Assembly: GCA_009784635.1 (NCBI GenBank)
Contig: WRBG01000090.1
Span: 1 to 7,760 of the forward strand
Direction of reading: 5' to 3'
DNA: 7,760 nucleotides
From: Bacteroidales bacterium
GTDB taxonomy: Bacteria; Bacteroidota; Bacteroidia; Bacteroidales; UBA932
A program made the translations under genes and the position numbers. Shown in pieces: positions 1 through 6,568 of this stretch (position 1 is its first letter; each line of letters starts with the position of its first letter). The notes beneath the pieces were generated by a model that searched no databases, had not been told where the DNA came from, and saw nothing but the letters and a program-made list of their open reading frames with translations.

Positions 1-1
1 T

Positions 2-1381
2 CAGCGTATTAATTTGGTGACCTCTTTGGGCAGCACCCTTACCGGCTCGCTCTATATTTTGGACGAACCCAGCATAGGACTTCATCCCAAGGATACCGGC
101 AGGTTGATAGAAGTGCTCAAGCGACTAAGGGATGCGGGCAATACCGTTTTGGTGGTGGAGCATGACGAAGAAATCATACGGGCTGCCGATGAGATTATTG
201 AAATCGGGCCCGGGGCCGGAAGTTTGGGCGGAGCGTTGGTGTTTCAAGGCCCTCCTGCCGCTTCCGATTTTCCTATAGAAGCCTGTACCTTCAGATACCT
301 GCATGGTTTGGAACAAATAACCCTGCCTACTCGGCTCCGGAAAGGGGCGGGATATATAGAAATAGAAGGAGCCGAACTCCATAATCTGAAACAGATAGAC
401 GTCCGTTTTCCCCTGCAAACGCTGACCGCTTTAACGGGAGTGAGCGGGTCGGGTAAGTCGTCTTTAATAAAAGGTGTGCTTTATCCCTTGTTGTCCAAGC
501 AACTTTTGGGAACCGGACCGATAGAAAGCGCCTACGGCAAGTTAGGCGGAGACCTCCACCGAATCCGCGGGGTGGAGATGATAGACCAAAACCCTATTGG
601 CCGGTCGTCTCGCTCCAATCCCGTAACCTATATTAAGGTTTGGGACGAAATCCGCAAGCTCTATTCCGAACAGCCTTACGCCAGACAAAACGGTTATGGC
701 CATTCGCATTTCTCTTTTAACATTGACGGGGGACGTTGTCCGGAGTGTCAAGGCGAGGGAGTGATTACCGTGGAGATGCAGTTTATGGCCGATGTGGTGC
801 TGACCTGCGAAGCCTGCGGAGGTCGGCGTTTCCAGCCCGATATACTCGAAGTGCGGTATCAGGGCAAAGACATCAGCCAAATCCTCGATTTGACCGTGTC
901 GGAGGCGATTGAATTTTTTGGCGCGCAAAAAGGCCATCAAACCAAAAAGATTGCCGACCGGTTGGGGCCTTTGCAGGCGGTGGGTCTTTCTTACGTCAAG
1001 TTGGGCCAAAGCAGCAGTACCCTCAGCGGAGGCGAGAGTCAGCGGGTTAAATTGGCCTCGTTTTTATCCAAAGAGGGCAGCGCCGACCCCCTGCTCTTTA
1101 TTTTTGACGAACCTACCACCGGACTGCACTTTCACGACATTAAAAAATTGCTCGATTCTTTTCACGCGCTTATCTCCAAAGGTCATTCGGTTATTGTGGT
1201 GGAACACAATATGGAGGTAATTAAATGCGTGGATTGGGTTATAGACTTGGGGCCGGACGCGGGGATGCAGGGCGGAGAGGTAGTGTTTGCCGGTACGCCC
1301 CAAGATTTGGCCCTTAGGAGCGACTTGGCCACCGGCAAGGCATTGGCCAAGGTGTTGTCCCATCAATACCATCTGCCATGA
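2..1381 (+). CDS. uvrA: UvrA, excinuclease ABC subunit A (C-terminal half, 5' end outside window)
   Basis: This is the DNA-damage-recognition ATPase of nucleotide excision repair. UvrA dimers scan DNA with UvrB and load it at lesions. The visible part is 459 residues, about half of the usual length of roughly 940. The frame is open from base 2 and begins inside the first ABC signature (QRI), followed by the first Walker B (LYILDEPSIGLH) and its His switch (VVEHDEE). The second ATPase has Walker A GVSGSGKSS (bases 437-463), the zinc finger CPEC...CEAC starting at base 737, signature LSGGESQ near 1022 and Walker B LFIFDEPTTGLH near 1094, then VVEHN. All ATPase and zinc residues look intact. The TTG at base 14 is an internal Leu codon, not a start. 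The stop codon overlaps the next gene by ATGA. The identification is very secure; whether this is the main UvrA or a paralogue cannot be decided from half the protein. Confidence 0.97.
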   Translation, partial: QRINLVTSLGSTLTGSLYILDEPSIGLHPKDTGRLIEVLKRLRDAGNTVLVVEHDEEIIRAADEIIEIGPGAGSLGGALVFQGPPAASDFPIEACTFRYLHGLEQITLPTRLRKGAGYIEIEGAELHNLKQIDVRFPLQTLTALTGVSGSGKSSLIKGVLYPLLSKQLLGTGPIESAYGKLGGDLHRIRGVEMIDQNPIGRSSRSNPVTYIKVWDEIRKLYSEQPYARQNGYGHSHFSFNIDGGRCPECQGEGVITVEMQFMADVVLTCEACGGRRFQPDILEVRYQGKDISQILDLTVSEAIEFFGAQKGHQTKKIADRLGPLQAVGLSYVKLGQSSSTLSGGESQRVKLASFLSKEGSADPLLFIFDEPTTGLHFHDIKKLLDSFHALISKGHSVIVVEHNMEVIKCVDWVIDLGPDAGMQGGEVVFAGTPQDLALRSDLATGKALAKVLSHQYHLP

Positions 1382-2193
1382 AAACACTTCCCAAATGCGT
1401 CATGCTCCCGATGCTGCTTTTTGCCGGTACGCTCTCGGCGCAAACCGTTTTTCCTCAAGTTCAGACCGCCGTTTATGATACCCTTTATCTGCACGAATTT
1501 AATATTTCTCCCCAAATAGGAACCGATATGGGCGGGGCGGTGCCCGTTCCTTTTAGCGCGGGCGGCAGCAAGATAAACGCCTATCCCCGCCTGTCGCCTT
1601 CCATAGGCATTGCCGTCAATTATACCTATCGGTACCGCTGGAATTTGGGTATAGAGCTGACCTATAAACGTATTGCCATGGATGCCGATGCGCGTGTAAC
1701 CAATCAAAAATTCAAAGGAGAGAATGCCTTGCAATATTTTAGCGGAACCGCCAGAATGCACATGGCCTTTACCCTCTTGGAGGTACCGTTTTACGCTAAA
1801 TATATGTTTGGGAGCCACCGGCAGCACAGCGTGATTTTGGGAGGTTATTTTGCGTATAATCTGTATGCTTCTTTTGAAAGTATTGCCAAGAAAGGTTTTA
1901 ACGGCCCCGAACCCGATGTGGTGGAGAGCGTCATTACCGAGCCTATGGTGATGGATTTTTCTCCCGTACTCGACAGTTGGGATGCGGGGGTGCTGTTGGG
2001 CTACGAAGCAAGGGTCTATAATCGGGTACATGTGGGCTTTAGGGTTCTCGCAGGTTTTAAAGACATCTTTGTGCCCAATACCGATTTTTTCGACTACAAG
2101 ATGTATCCCATGCGGGGGGCCATAGTGCTGCACTACGACCTGCTGCGCTTTGGAAGGCAGCGGTTAATACCTCCTCAGCCAAGACCTTCTTGA
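1378..2193 (+). CDS. Secreted outer-membrane beta-barrel-like protein (porin-family type)
   Basis: This 271-residue protein has a clear N-terminal signal peptide: Lys at positions 2 and 6, a hydrophobic core MLPMLLFAG and a likely cleavage after LSA at about residue 21. The mature part shows alternating polar and hydrophobic strands rich in Tyr, Phe and Gly, such as SIGIAVNYTYRYRWNLGIEL, AKYMFG, VILGGYFAYNLY and VHVGFRVLAGF. This resembles the small outer-membrane beta-barrel proteins common in Bacteroidetes, so an outer-membrane location is inferred. No enzymatic motif is visible and the substrate is unknown. The start ATG overlaps the uvrA stop (ATGA), suggesting translational coupling, although there is no functional link to DNA repair. 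The last 30 bases overlap the 3' end of the opposite-strand peptidase homologue. Secretion is confident, the barrel fold moderately so, and a specific function cannot be assigned. Confidence 0.8.
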   Translation: MKTLPKCVMLPMLLFAGTLSAQTVFPQVQTAVYDTLYLHEFNISPQIGTDMGGAVPVPFSAGGSKINAYPRLSPSIGIAVNYTYRYRWNLGIELTYKRIAMDADARVTNQKFKGENALQYFSGTARMHMAFTLLEVPFYAKYMFGSHRQHSVILGGYFAYNLYASFESIAKKGFNGPEPDVVESVITEPMVMDFSPVLDSWDAGVLLGYEARVYNRVHVGFRVLAGFKDIFVPNTDFFDYKMYPMRGAIVLHYDLLRFGRQRLIPPQPRPS

Positions 2194-3141
2194 TGCTAAG
2201 TCGTTGACGACTAAATATATCAACTTAGTGCGTTTTTCCAAGACGGGATAGTGCAACAGGGCGGGCAGGTCGGTGGCTTTGTAGGTGTAGGCGTGTATGC
2301 CCGAAGTAAAAAGCACGGAGGGGATTCCCTTTTGGGCTAAATGGATTTGGTCTCCAAACCGGAAAAAGAGTTCGGAAAAATTGGGACTGTCGTAATAGGT
2401 GTAATCCAAGTCCAAGCCAATGCCGTAATAGCGGTTGGATATGTCGATGATGAGCTTTAGGTCGGGCGTGAGTCGCTCTGCGCCCAAGACCAACAGGTAT
2501 TCGGGGTTTCTGCGGGGCGGCTCCAAAACGCAGCCGATTTGGTCTATGTTGATGTTGGCAATGATTTTGTAAGGCGGTATGCGGAGGCTTTGGGCAAAAT
2601 GGGCAGAGCCGGCTAAGTTAAGTTCCTTGGCGTCATAGGCTACAAAGAGGATGGTTCGGGCGGGGCGGTCTCCGTTGCGGGCGCGTTGTCCAAATACCTG
2701 CGCCAATTGCAGGAGCAGGGCTACGCCCGATGCGTTGTCGTCCGCTCCCGGGTATACAACATTATTAATCATGCCTATATGGTCGTAATGTGCCGATATA
2801 ATCAAGTATTCGTCGCTTCTGCCGTTGCCTCTGAGCATGGCAATGAGGTTGCGTCCGTAGGTGCTGCTGTCTATGGCAAAGCTTTGTACCCAAGAACTTC
2901 CGTTAAAAGGTTGCAGGCCGTAGCTTCTAAAGCAATCTCTGATGTACTGGGCGGCAATCAAGGCGCCCACCGTACCGCTGGCGCGTCCTTGGGCGGCGGT
3001 GTCGGCCAAGGCGCGTACGTGCTTGCGCAACTGCTCTTGGGATATGATATTTAGATTCCTGTCTGCCTGAGTCAATTGTCCGTACAGGCCGGAGCTAAAG
3101 AAAAGAAGGAGGACAGAGACGACAAAGGAAAAACGAGGCAT
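2164..3141 (-). CDS. Secreted M28-family peptidase homologue, catalytic residues altered
   Basis: The protein has 325 residues. The ATG at 3141 is preferred because it gives a clean signal peptide (MPRFSFVVSVLLLFFSSGLYG). An upstream in-frame TTG at 3165 would add eight polar residues. The body matches M28 zinc aminopeptidases: SAHYDHIG (His118), GADDNASG (Asp134), FVAYDAKELNLAGS (Glu173) and NINIDQIG (Asp200). These correspond to four of the five zinc ligands known in the family. Two expected residues differ. The general-base Glu that normally precedes the ligand Glu is Lys172 (AAG), and the His in the C-terminal YHKPxD motif is Tyr287 in TYKATD. Both codons were checked on the DNA. It is therefore an exported M28-fold protein with doubtful peptidase activity. 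It is read divergently from the TPR gene and its 3' end overlaps the barrel-protein gene. Family assignment is secure; activity is uncertain. Confidence 0.9.
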   Translation of the reverse strand: MPRFSFVVSVLLLFFSSGLYGQLTQADRNLNIISQEQLRKHVRALADTAAQGRASGTVGALIAAQYIRDCFRSYGLQPFNGSSWVQSFAIDSSTYGRNLIAMLRGNGRSDEYLIISAHYDHIGMINNVVYPGADDNASGVALLLQLAQVFGQRARNGDRPARTILFVAYDAKELNLAGSAHFAQSLRIPPYKIIANINIDQIGCVLEPPRRNPEYLLVLGAERLTPDLKLIIDISNRYYGIGLDLDYTYYDSPNFSELFFRFGDQIHLAQKGIPSVLFTSGIHAYTYKATDLPALLHYPVLEKRTKLIYLVVNDLASRRSWLRRY

Positions 3142-3161
3142 GTTTTTTGCATAAAATTGTT

Positions 3162-3170
3162 GCAAAGAAA
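3162..3170 (-). promoter_or_regulatory. Possible -7 promoter element of the M28 homologue
   Basis: On the minus strand this reads TTTCTTTGC, one mismatch from the Bacteroidetes -7 consensus TAnnTTTGY. It lies about 20 bases before the chosen ATG at 3141, which suits a short leader. No good -33 TTTG is visible at the usual spacing, so this is a weak call. Confidence 0.35.
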
Positions 3171-3190
3171 CGAATTTTTTAAAATTATGC

Positions 3191-3199
3191 TTACCTTGC
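3191..3199 (+). promoter_or_regulatory. Possible -7 promoter element of the TPR gene
   Basis: TTACCTTGC resembles TAnnTTTGY with two mismatches and ends only four bases before the ATG at 3204. If used, it would give an almost leaderless transcript. It sits in the AT-rich 62-base gap between the divergent TPR and M28 genes, where a promoter must be expected. No clear -33 element was found. Confidence 0.3.
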
Positions 3200-3203
3200 A
3201 GCC

Positions 3204-5201
3204 ATGAACAGTAAGAAAATTCTTTGGACGGCCCTGCTGCTTGTAGCAGGAAATATGGGACTTAACGCCCAATACGACAGGCAACAATTTTTTTACCACG
3301 GACGCCAAATGTTGATTGAGGGGAAATATCCTCAAGCCATAGAAAGTTTCAATATGCTGATTCGCCTCGATGCAAATTTGTATGAGGCCTATTTTTTTAG
3401 GGGAATCGCCAAGTATAATTTGGGAGACTTTGTGGGCGCTCAGATAGATTTTGACAGGACTCTGAGCATCAATCCTGTATTTACCCCGGGCTTTCATTAT
3501 CGCGCCATTACCCTAAGCCGAATGGGCAAGTACGATGAGGCTTTGAAAGATTTGGGGGAGGCGGTAGCGCTAAGGCCCAGTTATACGGGGCTTTACTTCA
3601 GTCGGGGGGTTACTTTTTTGCTGTCTCAGCAGTTTGAAAAAGCGGTGCAGGACTTTAACCGGTTCATTAAATTTGAGCCGCGGGAGAGCGTGGCATACCT
3701 CAATCGAGGCGCATGTTATCTGTATCTGAAAGACACCGTTAGGGCCTTAGAGGACTACAATACGGCTATTTTGCTCAATAAGTTTGACCCCGAGGGCTAT
3801 ATCCGCAGGGCGAGGGTTTATCTGTTAGAAGAACGCTACGCCGATGCCCTTGTAGACCTAACCAGCGCCATTTCTTTAGACAGCACCAATACCTTTGCTT
3901 ATTTTAATCGGGCCTTGGTACACAACAGCATGAAAAACATTATGGGTACTTTGGATGATTTTGATAAAGTCTTGCGATATGACCCCGAAAACGCCCTTAC
4001 CCGCTATAATCGGGCGCTGATTCGAACCCAAATAGGGGATTACGAAAATGCCCTTAGCGATTACGACCGGGTGTTGGAAATCAATCCCGGCAATGTGCTG
4101 GCCTACTTTAACCGAGCCGGTCTTTTTGCAGAAATCGGACGCTATCGAGACGCTTTGGAGGATTATTCTCAAGCCATTGAGCTTTATCCCGACTTTGCCA
4201 ATGCCTATATGAACCGTTCTTACGTGAAGTATCAATTGGGGCAATTGTCGTCGGCGCAGCAAGATAGGGATATAGCCCGCCAAAAAGTACAGGAACACCG
4301 ACTTAGGATGGAGCAGGAGGGCATATCGGATATTGCTGCTTTTGCCGATACTACCCAGCGGTTTGATGAACTGTTGGCTTTGGACGCCGATTTTGCCAAA
4401 CGGGATTTTAACAACGACCTTCTGCAATACCGAGATGTGGACATTAGGCTAAAGCCTCTGTTTAAATTGTTGGCCGGCAGGGTCGAACCGGTAATCAGCT
4501 TGGAACGGGTCTATTATTATCCCGATATGGAGCGTTTTATGGCTAACCAGCCTATGGCCATCGGCCTTTTTAGCGAGTCTCCGGCTTCTTCTGCCCAAAT
4601 ATTGGCGGGGGGGGCAGAGTTGCTTCGGAACTCATTGACTCCGGACGCCGAACCGGAGTTGCTGTTTGCCAAAGGGATTGTTGATTTCCAAAACAAGCAG
4701 TTTAACTCGGCCCTTTCTTATTATGACCGGGCCATAGCCTTGGACCCGAATAACCTGTACTACTACATCAACCGCGGCGCCCTCCAAAGCGAGATGATTG
4801 AGTTTATATCTTCGATGGATAGTAATGTACAGGTACTTACCTTAGACGATGCAGGTACTACCCGCGCACGGGTACAGGAGCAGAGCAGACGCAATTACGA
4901 CTATTCCGCCGCCATTAACGACATGGAAAAAGCGGCTTCCATCGCTCCCGATTTTGCCTATGTGCATTACAACTTGGGCAACCTCTATTGTTTGTCTGAC
5001 CGGATGCCGGAGTCCATCAGGGCCTATACCCGCGCGATAGAACTGTACCCCTATTTTGCCGAGGCTTATTACAACAGGGGGCTGATTCAGATTTATTTAA
5101 AAGACAGGGAGAAAGGCTGCATAGACATCAGTACCTCCGGCGAACTGGGGGTCAAAGACGCCTACAGCGTTATCAAAAAATACTGCGTAAGGGCGGATTA
5201 A
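3204..5201 (+). CDS. Exported tetratricopeptide-repeat protein with two TPR blocks
   Basis: This 665-residue protein starts with a signal peptide (NSKKILWTALLLVAGNMGLNA, cleavage near residue 22-23), so it acts in the periplasm or envelope. About ten consecutive 34-residue TPR units fill residues 27-360, many with the AYFNRA and ALEDYxxAIxLxP signatures. Residues 361-483 form a non-TPR linker containing LLQYRDVDIRLKPLF. A second block of about four TPRs spans 484-660. Its second unit appears to be split by an insert of about 30 residues (535-564) between helix A and helix B. The C-terminus (KGCIDISTSGELG...YC) is the ending commonly seen in Bacteroidetes TPR proteins. TPR arrays bind peptides or partner proteins; no catalytic domain is present and the partner is unknown. 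The gene is convergent with the DUF4293 gene. Architecture is secure, role unknown. Confidence 0.93.
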   Translation: MNSKKILWTALLLVAGNMGLNAQYDRQQFFYHGRQMLIEGKYPQAIESFNMLIRLDANLYEAYFFRGIAKYNLGDFVGAQIDFDRTLSINPVFTPGFHYRAITLSRMGKYDEALKDLGEAVALRPSYTGLYFSRGVTFLLSQQFEKAVQDFNRFIKFEPRESVAYLNRGACYLYLKDTVRALEDYNTAILLNKFDPEGYIRRARVYLLEERYADALVDLTSAISLDSTNTFAYFNRALVHNSMKNIMGTLDDFDKVLRYDPENALTRYNRALIRTQIGDYENALSDYDRVLEINPGNVLAYFNRAGLFAEIGRYRDALEDYSQAIELYPDFANAYMNRSYVKYQLGQLSSAQQDRDIARQKVQEHRLRMEQEGISDIAAFADTTQRFDELLALDADFAKRDFNNDLLQYRDVDIRLKPLFKLLAGRVEPVISLERVYYYPDMERFMANQPMAIGLFSESPASSAQILAGGAELLRNSLTPDAEPELLFAKGIVDFQNKQFNSALSYYDRAIALDPNNLYYYINRGALQSEMIEFISSMDSNVQVLTLDDAGTTRARVQEQSRRNYDYSAAINDMEKAASIAPDFAYVHYNLGNLYCLSDRMPESIRAYTRAIELYPYFAEAYYNRGLIQIYLKDREKGCIDISTSGELGVKDAYSVIKKYCVRAD

Positions 5202-5222
5202 CAAGCAGCCTTTGGGAGGGGC

Positions 5223-5627
5223 TTATTTCCTCAGCCGGTCCAGCGACCTAATCATGGCCTCGTCCCGACCAATATAGCGGATGGCTAAAATGGTGAGGAT
5301 GGCGGCTATTACGGGGAATACGGCTGTGAAGGCAAAGTTGGAGCCGTAGATGCGGTCAAAGAAAAAATAATAAGCAATCCACGTCTGTAATCCAAAGAGA
5401 ATAATCGTATTATAAATAGAAATCCTGATTTGAATCATGCGCGCTTTGTACAAAAGAATGGTAGCCGACAGGGCAAGGATGGCGACCACGGACAATATCA
5501 ACAGGGGGCGCATTTCGTGGCAATAAATGACTACCTGCTCGCTGAGGTAAATCAGCGGAAAGGACAACAGCAAAATCATCAAGATTAAAGCGGCTAAAAG
5601 GAAAAGAGTCTGAACTCGTTGCAACAT
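5223..5627 (-). CDS. DUF4293 family four-helix inner-membrane protein
   Basis: This small membrane protein has 134 residues from the ATG at 5627. That start is chosen because the family begins M(I/L)QR(I/V)QT, seen here as MLQRVQTLFLL, and because a good -7 element lies just upstream. The longer frame to 5702 would add a poor N-terminus overlapping the neighbour's promoter. Four hydrophobic segments are visible at about residues 8-28, 41-60, 69-90 and 98-119. A basic tail RDEAMIRSLDRLRK follows, close to the conserved ending of DUF4293. The family is largely restricted to Bacteroidetes and its function is unknown. Its stop is 21 bases from the convergent TPR stop, and its promoter region is shared with the divergent uridine-phosphorylase-like gene. 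Confidence 0.88.
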   Translation of the reverse strand: MLQRVQTLFLLAALILMILLLSFPLIYLSEQVVIYCHEMRPLLILSVVAILALSATILLYKARMIQIRISIYNTIILFGLQTWIAYYFFFDRIYGSNFAFTAVFPVIAAILTILAIRYIGRDEAMIRSLDRLRK

Positions 5628-5644
5628 GGTGGTATGAATTTGCT

Positions 5645-5653
5645 GCAAAAATA
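5645..5653 (-). promoter_or_regulatory. -7 promoter element of the DUF4293 gene
   Basis: The minus strand reads TATTTTTGC, an exact match to the Bacteroidetes -7 consensus TAnnTTTGY. It lies 17 bases before the ATG at 5627, predicting a leader of about 10-15 bases. No clean TTTG -33 box is present at the normal distance; the upstream minus strand is A/T-rich. Confidence 0.6.
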
Positions 5654-5667
5654 TAAAAATAAAAGCG

Positions 5668-5676
5668 TACTTTTGT
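5668..5676 (+). promoter_or_regulatory. -7 promoter element of the phosphorylase/SirB1-like operon
   Basis: TACTTTTGT matches TAnnTTTGY exactly and ends 16 bases before the ATG at 5693. A TTTG at 5639-5642 could act as -33, but the spacer is 25 bases, longer than the usual 17-23. It lies back to back with the minus-strand element at 5645-5653, so the two genes share one 65-base control region. Confidence 0.6.
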
Positions 5677-5692
5677 CTTTTTGCCATATAAA

Positions 5693-6568
5693 ATGAACAC
5701 AATCCCCGCTTCTGAATTGATGATACATGCAGACGGCTCTATTTTTCACCTGCGCCTGCACCCTCATCAACTTGCCGATACGGTAGTATTGGTGGGAGAC
5801 CCCGCCCGCGTCCAAAAGATATCCGCCTTTTTTAGCTCTGTAGAGTGTACACAACAGTCCAGAGAATTTGTATCTGCCACGGGCGCCTACAAAGGAGTCC
5901 GCATGACCGTGCTTTCCACCGGCATAGGCACCGACAATATAGATATAGTCGTCAATGAATTAGATGCTTTGGCCAATATAGACCTGACCACCCGCAGCAT
6001 CAAGCCCGTTCACCGCAGTTTGCGTTTGGTACGCTTGGGTACTTCCGGGGCCTTGCAACCCGATATACCCTTGGGAGCCCTCTTGCTGTCTAAAATCTCC
6101 ATAGGTTTTGACGGATTGCTCAACTGGTACGCCGGAAGGGAAGGGGTATGTTTGGCCGACTACGAGGCTGCTTTTGTGCGCCACATGGATTGGCCTACCG
6201 GTCTGCCCGCGCCCTATTTTGCGGCCAATTCCCCCTCGCTGATAGACTTGCTGGCTCCCATATCCCTTCAAGGCATGACCGTTTCGGCCCCCGGATTTTA
6301 CGGACCACAGGGCAGGGTCTTGAGGCTTCCGCTGAGGGATGCCCAACTCTTGGATAAAATAGAATCTTTCGATTATCGGGGCGACCGGATTTGCAATTTT
6401 GAAATGGAAGGCTCGGCCATAGCCGGATTGTCGGCCTTGTTGGGGCATCAGTCCGTTACCGTCTGCCTCATCATTGCCAACAGATACCAAAAACAAAGCA
6501 ATACTTCCTATACCAACCTGATGGATAATGCCATTGAGCAGATTTTAGATAAATTGGCACATTCATGA
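5693..6568 (+). CDS. udp: Uridine phosphorylase-like nucleoside phosphorylase
   Basis: This 291-residue protein belongs to the PNP/UDP phosphorylase family, which splits a nucleoside with phosphate into base and ribose-1-phosphate in cytoplasmic salvage. The ATG at 5693 is chosen over an in-frame TTG at 5681, which would leave almost no leader. Residues matching the phosphate site of E. coli Udp are present: GDPARV (Gly35, Arg39), REF (Arg57) and RLGTSG (Arg114, Thr117). Ribose-site residues fall in NFEMEG (Glu237, Met238, Glu239). FYGPQGR (Phe202, Gln206, Arg208) aligns with the uracil-binding Phe-Gln-Arg of Udp, favouring pyrimidine rather than purine substrates. STGIGTDNIDIVVNEL is the characteristic glycine-rich strand and helix. 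The stop overlaps the next start by ATGA, so the two genes are probably one operon. The family is certain and uridine specificity is a good inference. Confidence 0.9.
   Translation: MNTIPASELMIHADGSIFHLRLHPHQLADTVVLVGDPARVQKISAFFSSVECTQQSREFVSATGAYKGVRMTVLSTGIGTDNIDIVVNELDALANIDLTTRSIKPVHRSLRLVRLGTSGALQPDIPLGALLLSKISIGFDGLLNWYAGREGVCLADYEAAFVRHMDWPTGLPAPYFAANSPSLIDLLAPISLQGMTVSAPGFYGPQGRVLRLPLRDAQLLDKIESFDYRGDRICNFEMEGSAIAGLSALLGHQSVTVCLIIANRYQKQSNTSYTNLMDNAIEQILDKLAHS

Noticed and set aside
14..16. TTG as a start for a short UvrA-like protein
   Set aside because: The frame continues upstream to the window edge with the conserved QRI of the first ABC signature, so this is an internal codon of a truncated view.
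1363..2133. 256-codon open frame on the minus strand opposite the barrel-protein gene
   Set aside because: It is a shadow of the plus-strand gene: no recognisable domain, no signal peptide and low-complexity His/Ile/Gly composition.
3142..3165. Upstream TTG start for the M28 homologue
   Set aside because: It adds eight residues before a complete signal peptide, and the candidate -7 element overlaps it. The ATG at 3141 fits better.
3876..4427. 183-codon open frame on the minus strand inside the TPR gene
   Set aside because: It is antisense to repeated TPR codons, its apparent periodicity comes from the TPR repeats, and it has no independent domain.
5203..5224. Possible hairpin between the convergent TPR and DUF4293 genes (AGCC at 5207-5210 with GGCT at 5220-5223, or AAGC with GCTT)
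   Set aside because: Only four base pairs in either pairing and no T-run after it, so it is too weak to call a terminator.
5628..5702. Longer N-terminus for the DUF4293 protein from the ATG at 5702
   Set aside because: It runs through both promoter elements and overlaps the divergent gene start, and the family begins at MLQRVQT.
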